A DNA stretch of 64,000 nt from Mycolicibacterium malmesburyense (GCF_001050015.1 NZ_CVTB01000269.1:89286-153285), one strand, 5' to 3'; numbered from the stretch's first letter, positions 41,999 through 51,836 are shown. Numbers and translations are program-made. Notes: generated by a model from the letters alone, not told the origin.

Positions 41999-42847
41999 TC
42001 AAGGCGCGCCGGCGCGACGGAGCACGGCATCCAGGGCGGCCGCGACACCCGGTGCGGCGGCGGTGATGAACCCCGGCCCGCCGGTCGCCCCACTCCCCTG
42101 CGGCAGCTGCAGCGTGGCCCCGGCCTCCGCCGCGATGAGCGCTCCGGCGGCCCAGTCCCACAGGTGCACCCCGTCCTCGTAATAGGCGTCGAGTTGGCCC
42201 GCGGCCACCATGCACAAGTCGAGGGCGCACGATCCGATCCGTCGCACGTCGCGCACCTCGGGAAGTACCCGTGTCAGCACCTCTGCCTGCCTCGCCCGCT
42301 GATCACGGTCGTACGAGAATCCGGTGCCCAACAACGACATCGAGAGATCCTCGGCCGAACTGGCTCGTAGCGGTGTGGTGTCGCCGCCCCGGCTCACGTG
42401 GGCGCCCTGGCCGACGGCGGCCGAATACACCGCGTCGGCGGGCACGTTCGCGACGGCACCCGCCACCGAATTCCCCTTGCGTTGCACGGCCACCGAAACC
42501 GCGTACGCCTCCAACCCGTAGACGAAGTTGACCGTGCCGTCGATCGGGTCGAGCACCCACGTCAGATCGTCGCCGCGCGCAGGCGTTCCGCCCTCCTCCT
42601 CGCCGAGCACACGCTCACCGGGACGCAGTTCGGCCAGCCGGTCGCGGATCAGCCGCTCGGTCTCGGTGTCGACGACCGTCACGGGGTCGGTGGGCGAGCT
42701 CTTGGTGCGCAGTTTTGGGTCACCGCTCACCGGGCCGGACTCGCCGAAGACGTCCGCGCGACGTCGCCGCACGAAGGCGGCCGCTTCGGCGGCGAGCTGC
42801 TCGGCGACCGAGCGCAACACGGCGGGATCGGCGTCGTTGTCGGGCAT
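41999..42847 (-). CDS. suhB: Inositol monophosphatase-family protein SuhB
   Basis: 282-residue Mg2+-dependent phosphatase (Rv2701c) with the family metal sites: GEEEGG, WVLDPIDGTVNFVYG (DPxDGT), and the C-terminal WDWAAGALIAAEAGA. Probably dephosphorylates myo-inositol phosphate for phosphatidylinositol and mannoside synthesis, though SuhB proteins can also act in rRNA transcription. ATG start at 42847; the frame extends far upstream but without family sequence. Divergent from ppgK with a 135-nt spacer. Confidence 0.93.
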   Translation of the reverse strand: MPDNDADPAVLRSVAEQLAAEAAAFVRRRRADVFGESGPVSGDPKLRTKSSPTDPVTVVDTETERLIRDRLAELRPGERVLGEEEGGTPARGDDLTWVLDPIDGTVNFVYGLEAYAVSVAVQRKGNSVAGAVANVPADAVYSAAVGQGAHVSRGGDTTPLRASSAEDLSMSLLGTGFSYDRDQRARQAEVLTRVLPEVRDVRRIGSCALDLCMVAAGQLDAYYEDGVHLWDWAAGALIAAEAGATLQLPQGSGATGGPGFITAAAPGVAAALDAVLRRAGAP

Positions 42848-42982
42848 GCACCCATCGCAGCATGTCCGCCCGGCGTTGTCGCCGACTGTCTGCCCGACAG
42901 GCCCGCGCAGCCCTTGTCGAGCCACTAATGTGTGGGACGCATACCTGGCTGCGGCACGCCTGCCCGAAGTAGAGGAGCGCAC

Positions 42983-43789
42983 ATGACCGCGACCAACTCG
43001 CCCGCCGCCGCCCAGAGCGTCAACGGCAGCCAACGGCGCGGCTTCGGAATCGACGTCGGCGGCAGCGGCGTCAAGGGCGGCATCGTCGACCTGAACACCG
43101 GACAGTTGATCGGCGACCGGTTCAAGCTCGCAACGCCGCAGCCCGCGACCCCCGAGGCGGTCAGCAAGACCGTCGCCGCGGTGGTGCGCGAGTTCGGATG
43201 GACGGAGAAGGTCGGCGTCACCTACCCCGGGGTCGTCACCGACGGCATCGTGCGCACTGCGGCCAACGTCGACAAGGGATGGATCGGCAGCAACGCCAGC
43301 GAGTTCTACAGCAGGGCGCTTGACGGACAGCCGGTGACGGTCCTCAACGACGCCGATGCCGCCGGTCTGGCCGAGGAGAAGTTCGGCGCCGGGCGGGACA
43401 ACACCGGCGTGATCGTGCTGCTGACCTTCGGGACCGGCATCGGTTCGGCGGTGATCCACAACGGCGTGCTGTTGCCCAACACCGAGTTCGGCCACCTCGA
43501 GGTCGGCGGTAGGGAGGCCGAGCACCGCGCGGCGTCCTCGATCAAGGAACGCAAGGGCTGGAGCTACGAGCGCTGGACCGTTGAGGTGACGAAGGTGCTG
43601 GTAGCGATCGAAAACGCGATATGGCCGGATCTGTTCATCGCCGGTGGCGGCATCAGCCGCAAGGCGGCGAAGTGGATCCCGTTGCTGAAGAACCGCACGC
43701 CGGTGGTGGCCGCGGCTTTGCAGAACACCGCGGGCATCGTCGGCGCCGCGATGGCCGCTGAGGTGGACGTCACAGCTACCGCCAAGTAG
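42983..43789 (+). CDS. ppgK: Polyphosphate glucokinase PpgK
   Basis: 268-residue ROK-family kinase (Rv2702) that phosphorylates glucose with polyphosphate or ATP. Motifs: FGIDVGGSGVKGGIVDL (phosphate 1), VGVTYPGVV, TVLNDADAAGLAEEKFGAG (catalytic Asp), VLLTFGTGIGSAVI (phosphate 2) and FIAGGGISRKAAKW (adenosine). It has the polyphosphate-type insert seen in actinobacterial PpgK. The ribosome binding site agaggag precedes the ATG at 42983. It is followed by the sigA promoter region. Confidence 0.95.
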   Translation: MTATNSPAAAQSVNGSQRRGFGIDVGGSGVKGGIVDLNTGQLIGDRFKLATPQPATPEAVSKTVAAVVREFGWTEKVGVTYPGVVTDGIVRTAANVDKGWIGSNASEFYSRALDGQPVTVLNDADAAGLAEEKFGAGRDNTGVIVLLTFGTGIGSAVIHNGVLLPNTEFGHLEVGGREAEHRAASSIKERKGWSYERWTVEVTKVLVAIENAIWPDLFIAGGGISRKAAKWIPLLKNRTPVVAAALQNTAGIVGAAMAAEVDVTATAK

Positions 43790-43988
43790 CCACGCCGAGG
43801 GCCGAGATTTGCCGCTCGAGGCGGCGTTACCCCACACTGTCGTTACAATGGTCGTCGGCGGCCGCAGCCTGGATAGCGGCGATTATCAACCGCCAATATT
43901 CGACAGCCAACGCTCATCGATGGGGTACACCTCCCCTCGCTTCGCGGTGGGCCCAGCCCATGATGAGTAGCACAAGGAAAGGGTGTTC
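43790..43988 (+). promoter_or_regulatory. sigA upstream region
   Basis: 199 nt between ppgK and sigA. A -10-like TACAAT sits at 43844-43849 without an obvious -35. It would give a leader of about 130 nt. The GTG at 43989 is preceded by aggaaagg. A small GC-rich inverted pair near 43933-43955 (cctcgcttcgcggtgggcc) could form a hairpin in the leader; this is a weak observation. Confidence 0.45.
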
Positions 43989-45479
43989 GTGGCAGCGACA
44001 AAGGCAAGCCCGGCAACCGAGGAGCCGGTGAAGCGCACCGCTACCAAAACCGCCCCCGCCAAGAAGACCGCGGCGAAGTCGGCCAATGGGACGGCGCCGG
44101 CAAAGAAAGCCGCCAAGAGCCGCGCCGCCACGAAGGCACCGGCGAAGAAGGCCACCAAAGCAACCACGGGTAAGGCACCGGCCAAGAAGGCCGCCAAGAC
44201 CGCGGCGCCCCGGGGTCGCGCCAAGAAGGCCACCGCGGCCGAACCCGACGGCACCAAGGTCGAGGCCGAGACCGAAGACCTCGAGACCGACGACCTGGAG
44301 GCCGAGCCCGGCGAGGATCTCGCCGTCGAAGAAACCGACATCGACCTGGCGGATCTCGAGGTCGACGACGAGGCCGCCGAGGACGGCGCGCAGGCCGCCG
44401 AGGGCGACGCGCCCGCTGCCGAGACCGCCGACGAGGCCGTCGCGGAGGACGACGAGATCGCCGAACCGTCGGAGAAGGACAAGGCATCCGGCGACTTCGT
44501 CTGGGACGAAGAGGAATCCGAGGCGCTGCGGCAGGCGCGCAAAGACGCCGAGCTGACCGCATCGGCCGACTCGGTGCGCGCGTACCTCAAGCAGATCGGC
44601 AAGGTCGCACTGCTGAACGCCGAGGAAGAGGTCGAGCTGGCCAAGCGCATCGAGGCGGGGCTATACGCCACTCAGTTGATGGCCGAGCTCGCCGACAAGG
44701 GCGAAAAGCTGCCCGCCGCGCAGCGCCGCGACATGATGTGGATCTGTCGCGACGGCGATCGCGCGAAAAACCATCTGCTGGAAGCGAACCTGCGTCTTGT
44801 GGTGTCGCTGGCCAAGCGCTACACCGGCCGCGGCATGGCGTTCCTGGACCTCATCCAGGAAGGCAACCTGGGTCTGATCCGCGCCGTTGAGAAGTTCGAC
44901 TACACCAAGGGTTACAAGTTCTCGACCTACGCCACCTGGTGGATCCGTCAGGCGATCACCCGCGCGATGGCCGACCAGGCCCGGACCATCCGCATTCCGG
45001 TGCACATGGTCGAGGTGATCAACAAGCTCGGCCGCATCCAGCGTGAGCTGCTCCAGGATCTCGGGCGCGAGCCCACTCCCGAGGAGCTGGCCAAGGAGAT
45101 GGACATCACGCCGGAGAAGGTGCTGGAGATCCAGCAGTACGCGCGTGAGCCGATCTCGCTGGACCAGACCATCGGCGACGAGGGCGACTCGCAGCTGGGC
45201 GATTTCATCGAAGACTCCGAGGCCGTCGTGGCGGTGGACGCGGTGTCGTTCACGCTCCTGCAGGATCAGCTGCAGTCGGTGCTGGAGACCTTGTCCGAGC
45301 GTGAGGCCGGCGTCGTGCGGTTGCGGTTCGGGCTGACCGACGGTCAGCCGCGCACGCTCGACGAGATCGGTCAGGTCTACGGCGTGACGCGCGAGCGGAT
45401 CCGCCAGATCGAATCGAAGACGATGTCAAAGTTGCGCCACCCCAGTCGTTCTCAGGTGTTGCGCGACTATCTCGACTAG
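43989..45479 (+). CDS. sigA: Principal RNA polymerase sigma factor SigA
   Basis: Primary group 1 sigma factor (Rv2703) of 496 residues. Regions 1.2 to 4 are nearly identical to M. tuberculosis Sig[18 protein letters not shown], the region 2 block [19 protein letters not shown] and [19 protein letters not shown], region 3 [19 protein letters not shown], and region 4 with [19 protein letters not shown]. The N-terminal ~180 residues are a low-complexity extension, first Lys/Ala-rich (KKAAKS, PAKKAT) and then acidic, and are the variable part of the family. The GTG at 43989 is the family start; an in-frame GTG 6 nt upstream is less likely. Its stop shares bases with the antisense gene's stop. Confidence 0.98.
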   Translation: MAATKASPATEEPVKRTATKTAPAKKTAAKSANGTAPAKKAAKSRAATKAPAKKATKATTGKAPAKKAAKTAAPRGRAKKATAAEPDGTKVEAETEDLETDDLEAEPGEDLAVEETDIDLADLEVDDEAAEDGAQAAEGDAPAAETADEAVAEDDEIAEPSEKDKASGDFVWDEEESEALRQARKDAELTASADSVRAYLKQIGKVALLNAEEEVELAKRIEAGLYATQLMAELADKGEKLPAAQRRDMMWICRDGDRAKNHLLEANLRLVVSLAKRYTGRGMAFLDLIQEGNLGLIRAVEKFDYTKGYKFSTYATWWIRQAITRAMADQARTIRIPVHMVEVINKLGRIQRELLQDLGREPTPEELAKEMDITPEKVLEIQQYAREPISLDQTIGDEGDSQLGDFIEDSEAVVAVDAVSFTLLQDQLQSVLETLSEREAGVVRLRFGLTDGQPRTLDEIGQVYGVTRERIRQIESKTMSKLRHPSRSQVLRDYLD

Positions 45480-45949
45480 GCCGGTGGCGGCGGCCCCGAC
45501 TTGGTCAGCGTGAACTCGTTGGAGCCGTTGCCGGCCTCGCCGCAGAAACCGGGGTCGTGGAAAGATCGGATCGCCTTTCCACTCGCGGCGTCCCACGCGT
45601 AATTCATCACCAGATCGTGCTGCGAACCGTCATCGCACGTCACCGCATTACGGTCCAGGACTCCCTGCATGATCCACCAGCCGACCTGCCAGTAGGCGTT
45701 GCCACTCCACGACGGTGACTTCCGTTCGACGTCGTCAGCATCGTACTGGGTGATGTACACGCACTGGACCGCATCGCCGTCACAGGGCGCGACCACCCAG
45801 GTCTTGGTGCCCCATTCGTATTCGGCGGCATACGTTCCCAGCGCGTTTTCGGTGATCTGGTCGGCGCCGTACGCGGGAGCGGCGAATCCCACCGCGACCA
45901 CGCCCGCCGCGACAACGGACGCCGCCGCGCTCACCCCCCTGCTTGCCAT
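45476..45949 (-). CDS. Secreted protein of unknown function, mycobacterial
   Basis: 157-residue protein with a clear Sec signal peptide ([27 protein letters not shown], cleavage near YG-AD). The mature part is about 125 residues with four cysteines (in APCDGD, VQCVYI, VTCDDG and GFCGE) and many aromatics ([16 protein letters not shown]). No domain is recognised. The stop TAG shares the CTAG tetranucleotide with the sigA stop, so the two convergent genes overlap by 3 nt and their transcripts must be antisense at the ends. Confidence 0.78.
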   Translation of the reverse strand: MASRGVSAAASVVAAGVVAVGFAAPAYGADQITENALGTYAAEYEWGTKTWVVAPCDGDAVQCVYITQYDADDVERKSPSWSGNAYWQVGWWIMQGVLDRNAVTCDDGSQHDLVMNYAWDAASGKAIRSFHDPGFCGEAGNGSNEFTLTKSGPPPPA

Positions 45950-46122
45950 GGCACTCCTCTGTGTCCGGTTCGCGTCGTAGGCAGTATGCATCGCGATGAT
46001 CCGAACTCGGATGGATTTGCGGTCACCGCGCGAGCACCGGCGATGCGCCGAACCGCGACACGCTCCGTTCAAGACAAAACTGGCAAACACGATCCGTCAC
46101 CGAACCTGTAGTGTTTCCCGCC

Positions 46123-47217
46123 GTGCCGAACAAGCCCGCGAAGGTCCCACCCATGCCGGTGGTCCGCGCCATCAACCGCGTCCGCGCGGCCCTGCAACAG
46201 GTTCATCGCTCGACGGCGCCTGCAAGTGTCGCGGTCCTCGAGATGGCGACCGGTGCGTGGACGACCCAGACGATGTACGTCGCCGCCAAACTCGGTGTGG
46301 CCGACGAACTCGCGAAGGGCCCGGCACGGGCCGCCGACGTCGCCGGGCGTGTCGGAGCCGATCCCGGCGCCCTGTACCGGCTGATGCGGGCGCTGGCGTC
46401 GAAAGGTCTCCTCGTCCACCGTCGCGACGACACCTTCGCTTTGACCAAGGTCGGTGAAGCGTTACGGTCCGACCATCCGGAGTCGATGCGCGACATGGTG
46501 TTGTTCATCGGACACCGGGCCCGCTGGGAGGACTGGGGCAGTCTGCTGCATTCGGTGCAGACCGGCGAACCGTCGGTCATCAAGCTGCGCGGCATGCCGT
46601 ACTTCGACTACCTGGAAACCGATCCCGACCTGGCCCAGGTCTTCAACAAGGCGATGACGGCCACCAGCGGTATCACCAACGAAATCGCGCTCGACCAATA
46701 CGATTTCAGCACTTTCAAGTTGATCGTCGACGTCGGAGGCGGGCACGGCCTCCTGCTCTCCACGATCCTGAACAAAGCGCCCGACTCCCGCGGAATCGTC
46801 TACGACCTGCCGTCGGTTGTCACCGACGCCCCGATAACCTTCAAGGCCGCGGGGGTGGCGGACCGCTGCACTGCGGAAGGCGGATCGTTTCTCGAACGGG
46901 TCCCTGAAGGCGGGGACGCCTACGTCATGAAGAACATCATCCACGACTGGGACGACGCCAATTCGCTGACGATCCTGCGCAACATCCGCACCGCGATCGC
47001 CCCGCGCGGCAAGCTGCTCCTGCTGGAAATGGTTCTGCCGGAGCGCGCTACGCCGTTCATCGGCTTCCAGCTGGATCTGGAGATGCTCGTCACCGTGGGC
47101 GGTAAGGAACGAACCCGCGCCGACTACGCAGAGCTGTTGCGCACCGCGGGATTCCGGCTCGATCGGGTCGTCGACACCGTCACGCCGGTCTCGATCGTCG
47201 AAGCCTCCCCCGTCTGA
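46123..47217 (+). CDS. SAM-dependent O-methyltransferase (hydroxyneurosporene/acetylserotonin OMT type)
   Basis: 364-residue methyltransferase with an N-terminal winged-helix dimerisation domain (AADVAGRVGADPGALYRLMRALASKG) and a Rossmann SAM domain: VDVGGGHGLLLSTIL, then MKNIIHDWDD with the conserved His of plant-type OMTs. Acts probably on a phenolic hydroxyl of a secondary metabolite or redox cofactor, substrate unknown. A GTG at 46123 is preferred over GTG 46111 because TAGTGT at 46109-46114 fits a leaderless promoter. Not in the M. tuberculosis order, so accessory. Confidence 0.85.
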   Translation: MPNKPAKVPPMPVVRAINRVRAALQQVHRSTAPASVAVLEMATGAWTTQTMYVAAKLGVADELAKGPARAADVAGRVGADPGALYRLMRALASKGLLVHRRDDTFALTKVGEALRSDHPESMRDMVLFIGHRARWEDWGSLLHSVQTGEPSVIKLRGMPYFDYLETDPDLAQVFNKAMTATSGITNEIALDQYDFSTFKLIVDVGGGHGLLLSTILNKAPDSRGIVYDLPSVVTDAPITFKAAGVADRCTAEGGSFLERVPEGGDAYVMKNIIHDWDDANSLTILRNIRTAIAPRGKLLLLEMVLPERATPFIGFQLDLEMLVTVGGKERTRADYAELLRTAGFRLDRVVDTVTPVSIVEASPV

Positions 47218-47232
47218 GCGCTCCCGATCCGG

Positions 47233-48015
47233 TCACCGCTTCTTGTCGCGCACCTTGTACGTCGACGGCCACGATTCGCGCGTCTCGTCGCCGGTCAACG
47301 GAATGCCCTTGCTTCCGATCTTGATGTCGTAGGCCTCTTTCCCCGGCCCGACTTCACGGTTGGCGTGCTCGGTCGCGAGGTACATCAACTGGTCGATCTC
47401 GGCTTCGGCGAACGCGACGAACGACGTCTTGCGGACGATGTCGTCGGCGCCTGCGGCGATCCGCTCGGGCAGCACCCGCGTCGCGACCGCCGCACCGGCC
47501 AACAGGACGGACGGGATGACCCAGTAGCAGATGAAGGACAGCGCCGAGTCGGTGTCCCGGATCGAAGCATCGCGGTCGACGATCGGCGGAATCACCGACG
47601 ACAGCGTCATGCCACTGAACGCCGCAACCCAGATCCACGTCAGTTGCGAGGTGACACCGGCGAAGAGTTCGCTCTTGACCACGTGGGCCTGCTGGCCCGC
47701 TTCGGCGAATTCCCGCACGAACGGCTTACCCGTCAAGACGCCGGTGAGGGCAACGAGGAGAATGCCCGCATAGCTCAGCGGCAGTACCCACTGCTCCAAG
47801 AACGATTCGCCGACCGCAAAGGTCAACACGGCCAACACTAAAAATGTTGCCAGAGCGCCAATTTCGAGCATCCGGCCCGGGCCGCCACGCATCTGCCCCA
47901 GCGCGAACGCCGCCACCGCGACCGCCAGCGCGATCAGCACCGCGACGATGAACGGAACGTTGCCGACGAGCACCCAATAAACGAGCCACGGTGCCAGACC
48001 TAACAAAATGCCCAT
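47233..48015 (-). CDS. Membrane protein, unknown function
   Basis: 260-residue integral membrane protein with about six hydrophobic segments (VPFIVAVLIALAVAVAAFAL, LATFLVLAVLTFAV and others) and a soluble C-terminus of about 60 residues with MYLATEHANREVGPGKEAYDIKIGSKGIPL. No family was recognised with confidence. It is convergent with the methyltransferase. The region upstream of its start (48016-48197) contains no recognised gene. Confidence 0.7.
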   Translation of the reverse strand: MGILLGLAPWLVYWVLVGNVPFIVAVLIALAVAVAAFALGQMRGGPGRMLEIGALATFLVLAVLTFAVGESFLEQWVLPLSYAGILLVALTGVLTGKPFVREFAEAGQQAHVVKSELFAGVTSQLTWIWVAAFSGMTLSSVIPPIVDRDASIRDTDSALSFICYWVIPSVLLAGAAVATRVLPERIAAGADDIVRKTSFVAFAEAEIDQLMYLATEHANREVGPGKEAYDIKIGSKGIPLTGDETRESWPSTYKVRDKKR

Positions 48016-48197
48016 GATTTGTAAGTGTACGTAGAAGCCTCCGGGCCCCGGAAGTGATCTAGTTTGATGCCATGCGAGAGCGGCTCAGCGTGCCGTCCGG
48101 TTCGGAGTGCCCCGTGGCCTCGACGGTGGAGGTGTCATCGGGGGTCGCGCCGAGCTTTTCGTCAGAGTGAGGCCGACAGCTGGGTGGTGGGGCGGAC

Positions 48198-48554
48198 CTA
48201 GGTCAGCGGAGCGAACCGGCCGTCGGCGTCCGGCTGGTAAGAAGTGACGCGGATCACAGCCCGGATTGGCAAAGGCCCGTACAGATGTGGGAACTCCATC
48301 CCCGCGGGATCTGCGGACACACCGGGCTCCCAGCGAACCGGAGAGGACAGTCGTGCGGCGTCGATGTGGAGCAGCACCAGATCGGTGCGACCGGCGTACA
48401 GCCGGTTGGCCGGCAGGTGCACCTGCTCGGGTGTCGACAGGTGCACGAAGCCGCTTGCGGTCAACGAATCGGGGCGATGCTCGCCATGCGCTCGAGCAGA
48501 CCGCCATTCGTCTTTGCTACACAGGTGGACCAGTACGGTCGTGGCCGGGCTCAT
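48198..48554 (-). CDS. DUF952 protein
   Basis: 118-residue DUF952 family protein, cytoplasmic. The core reads VLVHLCSKDEWRSARAHGEH, then GFVHLSTPEQVHLPANRLYAG and PHLYGPLPIRAVIRV; the paired His/Ser motif HLST is the family hallmark, with similarity to glutathione-S-transferase-like folds noted in the literature. The in-frame extension upstream runs through the antisense of the neighbouring DUF7455 gene and is not taken. Function unknown. Confidence 0.85.
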   Translation of the reverse strand: MSPATTVLVHLCSKDEWRSARAHGEHRPDSLTASGFVHLSTPEQVHLPANRLYAGRTDLVLLHIDAARLSSPVRWEPGVSADPAGMEFPHLYGPLPIRAVIRVTSYQPDADGRFAPLT

Positions 48555-48684
48555 ATCGCCAGCCTGCCGTGTCGGCAACTCGAGGTAACGGTGAGACACG
48601 ACACACCGGTAAAGCCTTTGGGAACAACGCTGAATGCCAAAACGTCTGAGACAGTAGATGCACGCGACAGTACGGAGGTCCGCA

Positions 48685-48879
48685 ATGACGAACGCAACGC
48701 TCACCAGTCCCCCATTGACCCGGGCTGACCGCTGCGATCGTTGCGGCGCCGCTGCAAAGGTCCGCGCGAAGCTCCCGTCGGGGGCGGAGTTGCTCTTCTG
48801 CCAGCACCACGCCAACGAGCACGAAGCCAAGCTCATCGAGTTGGCGGCCGTCCTCGAAGTCAGCCCGGTGGAGGCATAA
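48685..48879 (+). CDS. Small zinc-ribbon-like protein (DUF7455 type)
   Basis: 64-residue protein with CDRCGAAAKVRAKLPSG followed by LLFCQHHANEHEAKL, a Cys/Cys...Cys/His zinc-site pattern of the DUF7455 type. The ATG at 48685 follows a strong ribosome binding site (ggagg at 48674-48678). Likely cytoplasmic and metal-binding; function unknown. It lies 64 nt before the YihY-family gene. Confidence 0.82.
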   Translation: MTNATLTSPPLTRADRCDRCGAAAKVRAKLPSGAELLFCQHHANEHEAKLIELAAVLEVSPVEA

Positions 48880-48943
48880 CACCCGACACGGCTAGTAGCC
48901 GCTCTGGGCAGGAGCACCTTTCGTCAGTAATGCTGGACTGGTC

Positions 48944-49936
48944 ATGAATGACCAGCCCCGGCCGCTGCCGACGAAGCCGTCGCGCCACCACATCCGGCAC
49001 ATCGTGCGGCGCACCTTGTCCAAGAGCTGGGACGACTCGATCTTCTCGGAGTCCGCGCAGGCGGCGTTCTGGTCGGCGTTGTCGCTGCCACCGCTGCTGC
49101 TCGGGATGCTCGGGAGCTTGGCGTACATCGCCCCGATGTTCGGTCCTGAGACGCTTCCGATGATCGAGGACCAGATCGTCGACACCGCGGCGCGATTCTT
49201 CTCCACGAACGTGGTGACCGAGATCATCGAGCCGACGGTCCGCGACATCGTCCAGGGCGCCCGCGGCGAGGTGGTGTCGTTGGGGTTCGTGATCTCGTTG
49301 TGGGCGGGGTCGTCGGCCATCTCGGCGTTCGTCGACTCGATCACCGAGGCGCACGACCAGACGCCGCTGCGTCATCCGGTCCGCCAGCGGTTCTACGCGC
49401 TCGGCCTGTATGTGGTGATGTTGGTCGGCGCGATCCTCGCGGCGCCGTTCATTGCGCTGGGCCCCCGCAAGATCGCCGAGTACATCCCCGACAGCTGGGA
49501 CCACATCCTGCGGTACGGGTACTACCCGGTGCTGATCCTGGCGTTGATCGTGTCGGTCAACATCCTCTACCGGGTGTCCCTGCCGAAGCCGCTGCCGTCG
49601 CACCGGTTACTGCTGGGCTCGATCCTGGCGACCGCGGTCTTCCTGCTGGCGACGTTCGGGCTGCGGTTCTACCTGACCTGGATCACCGCAACCGGTTACA
49701 CCTACGGCGCGTTGGCGACACCGATCGCCTTTCTGTTGTTCGCGTTCTTCTTGGGGTTCGCGATCATGATCGGAGCCGAACTCAACGCCGCCGTCCAGGA
49801 GGAGTGGCCGGCCGCGGACACGCACGCCAAGCGGTTCCACTGGTGGCTGAAGGAGAAAGCCGAATCACGCAACGGCGCCGCGGTCGCGGAGCCGGCGGCC
49901 ACGCCGAAACCGGCCGCCGACCGCGCTACTTCTTGA
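48944..49936 (+). CDS. YihY/BrkB-family membrane protein (Rv2707-like)
   Basis: 330-residue membrane protein of the YihY/virulence-factor-BrkB family (older name ribonuclease BN). About six hydrophobic segments are seen, with family motifs SESAQAAFWSALSLPPLLL, ISLWAGSSAISAFVDSIT and FFLGFAIMIGAELNAAV. The Pro-rich and Ala-rich tail is cytoplasmic. It overlaps the antisense DUF3039 gene end by 11 nt. A nuclease activity is not supported. Confidence 0.9.
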   Translation: MNDQPRPLPTKPSRHHIRHIVRRTLSKSWDDSIFSESAQAAFWSALSLPPLLLGMLGSLAYIAPMFGPETLPMIEDQIVDTAARFFSTNVVTEIIEPTVRDIVQGARGEVVSLGFVISLWAGSSAISAFVDSITEAHDQTPLRHPVRQRFYALGLYVVMLVGAILAAPFIALGPRKIAEYIPDSWDHILRYGYYPVLILALIVSVNILYRVSLPKPLPSHRLLLGSILATAVFLLATFGLRFYLTWITATGYTYGALATPIAFLLFAFFLGFAIMIGAELNAAVQEEWPAADTHAKRFHWWLKEKAESRNGAAVAEPAATPKPAADRATS

Positions 49937-50162
49937 GCTTCTCGTAGATGCGCTTGCACTCCGGGCACACCGGCGAACCCGGCTTGGCCGACTTCGTCAC
50001 CGGAAACACCTCACCGCACAGGGCGACGACGTGGGTTCCCATCACCGCGCTCTCGGCGATCTTGTCCTTCTTGACATAGTGGAAGAACTTCGGGGTATCG
50101 CTGTCAGTCCCGTCGTCGACGCGTTCGTCGGTGTCGGTGCGCTCGATCGTCTGGGTTTGCAT
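49926..50162 (-). CDS. DUF3039 zinc-ribbon-like protein (Rv2708c-like)
   Basis: 78-residue DUF3039 protein with FHYVKKDKIAESAVMGTHVVALCGE, then SPVCPECKRIYEKLKK; Cys in ALCGE and CPEC plus His form a probable zinc site. The N-terminus is acidic and hydrophilic. ATG at 50162 is chosen (another lies 9 nt upstream). It is convergent with the YihY gene and overlaps its end. Conserved in the sigB neighbourhood of mycobacteria; function unknown. Confidence 0.88.
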   Translation of the reverse strand: MQTQTIERTDTDERVDDGTDSDTPKFFHYVKKDKIAESAVMGTHVVALCGEVFPVTKSAKPGSPVCPECKRIYEKLKK

Positions 50163-50228
50163 GACACCCATTTTGCCCGTAAGAAAACCGACCCGTACAG
50201 CGGAGCCACAATGTGGAACAGTGGAGCT

Positions 50229-50627
50229 ATGAAACAAAGCCCCGAGCTGAGTTTCGACGACGACGGTCGGCCCGTCCTCATCACTCGCGCCGCCCCCGCC
50301 TACGAGGAACAGCACCGCCAACGGGTCCGCAAGTACCTGACGATCATGTCGTTTCGCATCCCGGCCCTCGTCCTCGCGGCGATCGCCTACGGCATCTGGC
50401 ACAACGGCCTGATCTCGTTGGCGATCCTGGTCGGTTCGATCCCGCTGCCCTGGATCGCCGTACTGATCGCCAACGACCGCCCGCCCCGGCGTCCCGAAGA
50501 GCCGCGTCGTTACGACCGGTCTCGCTCCCACGAGGTCGCGACCGCCGAACGGCCGGCACTGGAAGGCGGCATGATGGCGGCGCCGCAACCCGAGGGACGC
50601 GACTCGAACGGCGATGTTCCCAGCTGA
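50229..50627 (+). CDS. DUF3099 membrane protein (Rv2709-like)
   Basis: 132-residue protein (DUF3099) with two transmembrane helices in the middle (ALVLAAIAYGIWHNG, LISLAILVGSIPLPWIAVLI), a polar N-terminus with LITRAAPAYEEQHRQRVRKYL and a basic/acidic C-terminus. Divergent from DUF3039. It lies just upstream of the sigB promoter and may share its region. Unknown function. Confidence 0.88.
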   Translation: MKQSPELSFDDDGRPVLITRAAPAYEEQHRQRVRKYLTIMSFRIPALVLAAIAYGIWHNGLISLAILVGSIPLPWIAVLIANDRPPRRPEEPRRYDRSRSHEVATAERPALEGGMMAAPQPEGRDSNGDVPS

Positions 50628-50711
50628 GACGCTTCTATCCCTTTTCTAAGGACATTCTCAGGTCGTCGCCGAGAAACCGCTGATCAGAAGGTGTGAACCG
50701 GCCAATGGCTG

Positions 50712-50737
50712 GGAACTCTTTGGACCTCGTGGGCGTT
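50712..50737 (+). promoter_or_regulatory. ECF-sigma-type promoter of sigB
   Basis: GGAAC at 50712-50716 and CGTT at 50734-50737, 17 nt apart, as in mycobacterial promoters read by SigE, SigH and SigL. In M. tuberculosis sigB is transcribed by these stress sigmas. The start of transcription would be near 50744, about 30 nt before the ATG. Confidence 0.72.
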
Positions 50738-50774
50738 GTAGCTCATGACAGTTCGACTTGATCAGGAGGCCGTC

Positions 50775-51734
50775 ATGGCAAATGCCAGCACCATCCGCGT
50801 CGACCAGGACCTGGACGCTCAGAGCCCAGCTGCTGACCTCGTGCGCGTGTACCTCAATGGCATTGGCAAAACGGCCTTGCTCAACGCCGCCGACGAGGTG
50901 GAACTCGCAAAGCGCATCGAGGCTGGGCTTTACGCCAAGCATCTGCTCGAGACGCGGAAGCGCTTGGGAGAGAACCGCAAACGTGATCTTGCCGCGGTGG
51001 TCCGCGACGGTGAGGCCGCGCGGCGCCATCTCCTCGAAGCGAACCTGCGCCTCGTGGTGTCGCTGGCGAAGCGCTACACCGGTCGCGGAATGCCGCTGCT
51101 CGACCTGATCCAGGAAGGCAACCTGGGCCTGATCCGGGCGATGGAAAAGTTCGACTACAGCAAGGGATTCAAGTTCTCGACGTATGCGACGTGGTGGATC
51201 CGCCAGGCGATCACCCGCGGCATGGCCGATCAGAGCCGCACGATCCGGCTGCCGGTGCACCTCGTCGAGCAGGTCAACAAGCTGGCCCGGATCAAGCGCG
51301 AGATGCACCAGAACCTCGGCCGCGAGGCCACCGATGAGGAACTGGCAGAAGAGTCGGGCATCCCGGTCGAGAAGATCACCGATCTGCTCGAGCACAGCCG
51401 CGACCCGGTGAGCCTGGACATGCCGGTCGGCAGCGATGAGGAAGCGCCGCTCGGCGACTTCATCGAAGACGCCGAGGCGATGTCGGCGGAGAACGCCGTG
51501 ATCTCCGAGCTGCTGCACACCGACATCCGCCACGTGCTCGCCACGCTCGACGAACGCGAGCAGCAGGTGATCCGGCTGCGGTTCGGCCTCGACGACGGCC
51601 AGCCGCGCACGCTTGACCAGATCGGCAAGCTGTTCGGGCTCTCCCGCGAGCGGGTCCGCCAGATCGAGCGCGAGGTCATGGCCAAGCTCCGCAACGGCGA
51701 ACGCGCGGATCGCCTCCGCTCGTACGCCAGCTGA
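50775..51734 (+). CDS. sigB: Stress/stationary-phase sigma factor SigB
   Basis: Group 2 sigma factor (Rv2710) of 319 residues, without the long N-terminal extension of SigA. Region 1.2 ([19 protein letters not shown]), region 2 ([38 protein letters not shown]), region 3 and region 4 ([20 protein letters not shown]) are intact. The ATG at 50775 follows AGGAGG at 50763-50768 and matches the family start; an in-frame ATG 30 nt earlier is discounted. It is followed by a strong stem-loop and then ideR, in the order seen in all mycobacteria. Confidence 0.97.
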   Translation: MANASTIRVDQDLDAQSPAADLVRVYLNGIGKTALLNAADEVELAKRIEAGLYAKHLLETRKRLGENRKRDLAAVVRDGEAARRHLLEANLRLVVSLAKRYTGRGMPLLDLIQEGNLGLIRAMEKFDYSKGFKFSTYATWWIRQAITRGMADQSRTIRLPVHLVEQVNKLARIKREMHQNLGREATDEELAEESGIPVEKITDLLEHSRDPVSLDMPVGSDEEAPLGDFIEDAEAMSAENAVISELLHTDIRHVLATLDEREQQVIRLRFGLDDGQPRTLDQIGKLFGLSRERVRQIEREVMAKLRNGERADRLRSYAS

Positions 51735-51746
51735 CCCCCCGATGAC

Positions 51747-51775
51747 GATCCCCGCCGGAGCAACCGGCGGGGATC
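51747..51775 (+). terminator. sigB terminator hairpin
   Basis: GATCCCCGCCGG (51747-51758) and CCGGCGGGGATC (51764-51775) form a perfect 12-bp stem with a 5-nt loop, 12 nt after the sigB stop. No run of U follows, as is usual in mycobacteria. Confidence 0.8.
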
Positions 51776-51836
51776 GCGTCGTTGTGAGGGTGTCGGTGTC
51801 GCAGACGTAACAACGCAGTTCAGGCCCTCGAACCGG

